Shown: in pieces, positions 42,885 through 44,141 of the stretch
How the letters are laid out: every line of letters starts with the position of its first letter
How positions within the stretch are numbered: the stretch's first letter is position 1
Assembly (NCBI GenBank): GCA_049999725.1
Contig: JBNGIS010031448.1
Coordinates: 1-44,141, forward strand
Source of the DNA: Haplomitrium mnioides
Taxonomy: Eukaryota > Marchantiophyta > Haplomitriopsida > Calobryales
Direction of reading: 5' to 3'
Length of the DNA: 44,141 bases
The notes under the pieces: model-generated
The model's database searches: none
The model's input: only the letters and a program-made list of their open reading frames with translations
Told to the model about the DNA's origin: nothing
Program-made: the position numbers and the translations under genes

Positions 42885-43318
42885 GATCTGAAGGCACTTG
42901 TGCGCTATCTTTTTTGCTCTTGACTTTAGAGCCTAGACAGACTCCCACTCTCCTTCCTCCTCTGAGCTGCTACGAGTTGAAGATAATATGAGACCCAAAG
43001 ATGAGTGGGTTGGAGATTGGGAGGGGGCTAGCTCCTCCTCGATAATTGGTGAGGGCATAGGCTTCTTCTTTGAGACGGCCTACTTCTTCATTTTTGAAGC
43101 CTCGACTGACTCCATCTTCTTCTCTTTTTGGCAACTGATGGTCATGTTGTTGCTTGCACTGACATATTCATTGTGCTTGGATGCGGCACTAGTTGCTGAA
43201 TGTGTACTCCCTGCTTTGGTTTCAATAGTTTGATACTAAAGGCAAGCTTGATAAAGTCTCGTTCTACCCGCTTCACGTCCGAGTAAGCACTCACAAAGTT
43301 ATACAAATATTGAGAAAA
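42885..43318 (-). pseudogene. Gene M copy B, exon 2, 5' part
   Basis: It starts after acceptor TTTTTAG at phase 0. It encodes 'FSQYLYNFVSAYSDVKRVER', 'DFIKLAFSIKLLKPKQGVHI' and 'QLVPHPSTMNMSVQA', then an E/K-rich linker. It aligns to copy A 5200-5470. It continues at 38583 across the solo LTR. I do not recognise the 'FIKLAFSIKLLKPKQG' block. Confidence 0.7.
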
Positions 43319-43687
43319 CTAAAAATTAAAAACATAGTGTTCATTGATGTAACTCAAAAAATCTCCATAATATAATTAGGATTTTAAAGTTCTAAAACTT
43401 GAAGTCTAAACTAAAAAATGCGCTAGACTCCAAACAAAGATAAATAAGGGAGTTCATGCGCGTATGGACTACGGAGTCCATGTTTGCTTATACTCGGGAG
43501 TCCATGCTTCCATGACTCCAAAGTCCTTGCACAAAGAAACTCTATAGTCCATGCGTACATGGACTCTCGTGTACAAGCGCGCATCGACTCTGAAGTCCAT
43601 GCATGCATGGACTCATGAGCCCTTGCGCGGAAGGACTCTCGAGCAACTTTACAATGAAAACAAATGAAAAAACGTTTATGATCTTAC
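43319..43687. repeat. Intron 1 of gene M copy B with palindromic motifs
   Basis: It lies between donor AG|GTAAGA (43682-43687) and acceptor TTTTTAG. Motifs lie at 43450-43630, including a perfect 20-base palindrome at 43593-43612 (AGTCCATGCATGCATGGACT). Half-site spacing is about 24 bases for several neighbours. It is the same intron and same motif as 5541-5705 in copy A. Confidence 0.85.
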
Positions 43688-44047
43688 CTTGCTATCGTTA
43701 AAGGCTGCCTGCAAATCCTTTGTAAATACGTCCATTGGGTTCATCTCCGCAAAGCAAAATCTTTTCCATGAGACCTTGAAGAGGGTAAAGCCCTCCTTTG
43801 ACTGAACAAGCAGCTTGATGTTGGCTCTTTGCCCCTCTCGAATCATGGTTAATTGGACCAAAAGGCCCATGTTGAATTTTTCACCTTCACCAACAAAAAG
43901 GTAAAGGTGATGTTCAATGTCTTTCATGGATCCACAACAAAGTAGCCATTTCAAGTCTAATTTTTGTGGCTCTAGAACCTTAAGAACATCTGAATACCTA
44001 TAAGGCTTTGGTTGAGCTTGTTTGGGAGCATTGACATGTGATGCCAT
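43688..44047 (-). pseudogene. Gene M copy B, exon 1 (N-terminal 120 codons, intact)
   Basis: The ATG at 44045-44047 opens 'MASHVNAPKQAQPKPYRYSD', followed by 'GEGEKFNMGLLVQLTMIREG' and 'CFAEMNPMDVFTKDLQAAF', ending at a consensus donor (AAG|GTAAGA). The exon has no stop, unlike exon 1 of copy A. It carries an AQ/P-rich start and predicted beta-rich middle. No domain is recognised. I choose this ATG because it is the first in the exon frame that aligns with the start of homology between copies. The upstream frame (to 44140) is probably 5' UTR. Confidence 0.7.
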
Positions 44048-44141
44048 TTTCTCGAAAGTAAAAACTAGCAAAATTTGAAGGCAAAAAATTGTTGAACAAA
44101 ATTCACAAAAAGAAAAAGGTTGAAAATGGCAAAATAACAAG
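44048..44141. promoter_or_regulatory. Upstream of gene M copy B, cut by window edge
   Basis: It would be the start of the M/T divergent spacer of copy B. It is AT-rich and too short to name elements. Confidence 0.25.

Larger units (their letters stand above)
26912..44141. mobile_element. Element X copy B (gene M half), split by two later insertions; continues past the right edge
   Basis: It carries the same four M exons in the same order as copy A, the same intron positions, and palindromic arrays in the same introns. A copia element (29543-37503) sits in intron 2 and a solo LTR (38584-42884) in exon 2. The matching uninterrupted sequence in copy A at 3968-3973 and 5044-5050 shows both junctions. 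The left end begins CATTTGGCG at 26912. The transposase half should lie beyond 44141. Confidence 0.65.

Overview
The window reads as repeat-dense intergenic DNA from a land plant. It holds Ty3/gypsy elements (one with a chromodomain, one with an Athila/Tat-like tRNA-Asp primer site), a Ty1/copia element, AT-rich spacers, GT-AG introns, and no intact single-copy gene. I cannot name the species; a non-seed plant or other large-genome plant is possible. Everything recognisable belongs to transposable elements in various states of decay, with stop codons and frameshifts mostly explained by C-to-T/G-to-A change. There are six runs of N (6286-6385, 12055-12154, 20336-20435, 23008-23017, 30062-30161, 41722-41821).

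Layout. The oldest layer is a minus-strand chromodomain gypsy element, called G1 here, broken into three pieces: 3' LTR, chromodomain and integrase C-terminus (1-1828), integrase N-terminus (12326-12684), and integrase zinc finger/RNase H/RT (25046-26911). Into it went element X copy A (about 1829-12325), a complete gypsy element G2 with roughly 3 kb LTRs (12685-25045), and element X copy B (26912 to beyond the right edge). Copy B was itself split by a complete copia element with 108-bp LTRs (29543-37503) and by a 4.3 kb solo LTR of the G2 family (38584-42884). Copy A gives the empty site for both of these insertions.

Element X is the most interesting content. It is a roughly 10.5 kb candidate DNA transposon with two divergent multi-exon genes. 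Gene M (minus strand, four exons, about 1000 residues in copy B) has a ParB/sulfiredoxin-like domain and a beta-class DNA amino-methyltransferase domain (motif order IV - X - I). Gene T (plus strand, seen in copy A) looks like a DDE-type transposase of the kind annotated as DUF7869. Introns and both subterminal regions carry many copies of a 14-20 bp palindrome, typified by AGTCCATGCATGCATGGACT and CTATGCGCGCATAG.

Inference: X is a transposon that carries its own site-specific DNA-binding/DNA-methylating protein. The palindromes are the obvious candidate targets, a layout reminiscent of transposons that manage their own silencing. Both copies here are decayed, so function would have to be tested on younger copies elsewhere. 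Domain names are from motif reading only; no database search was possible.
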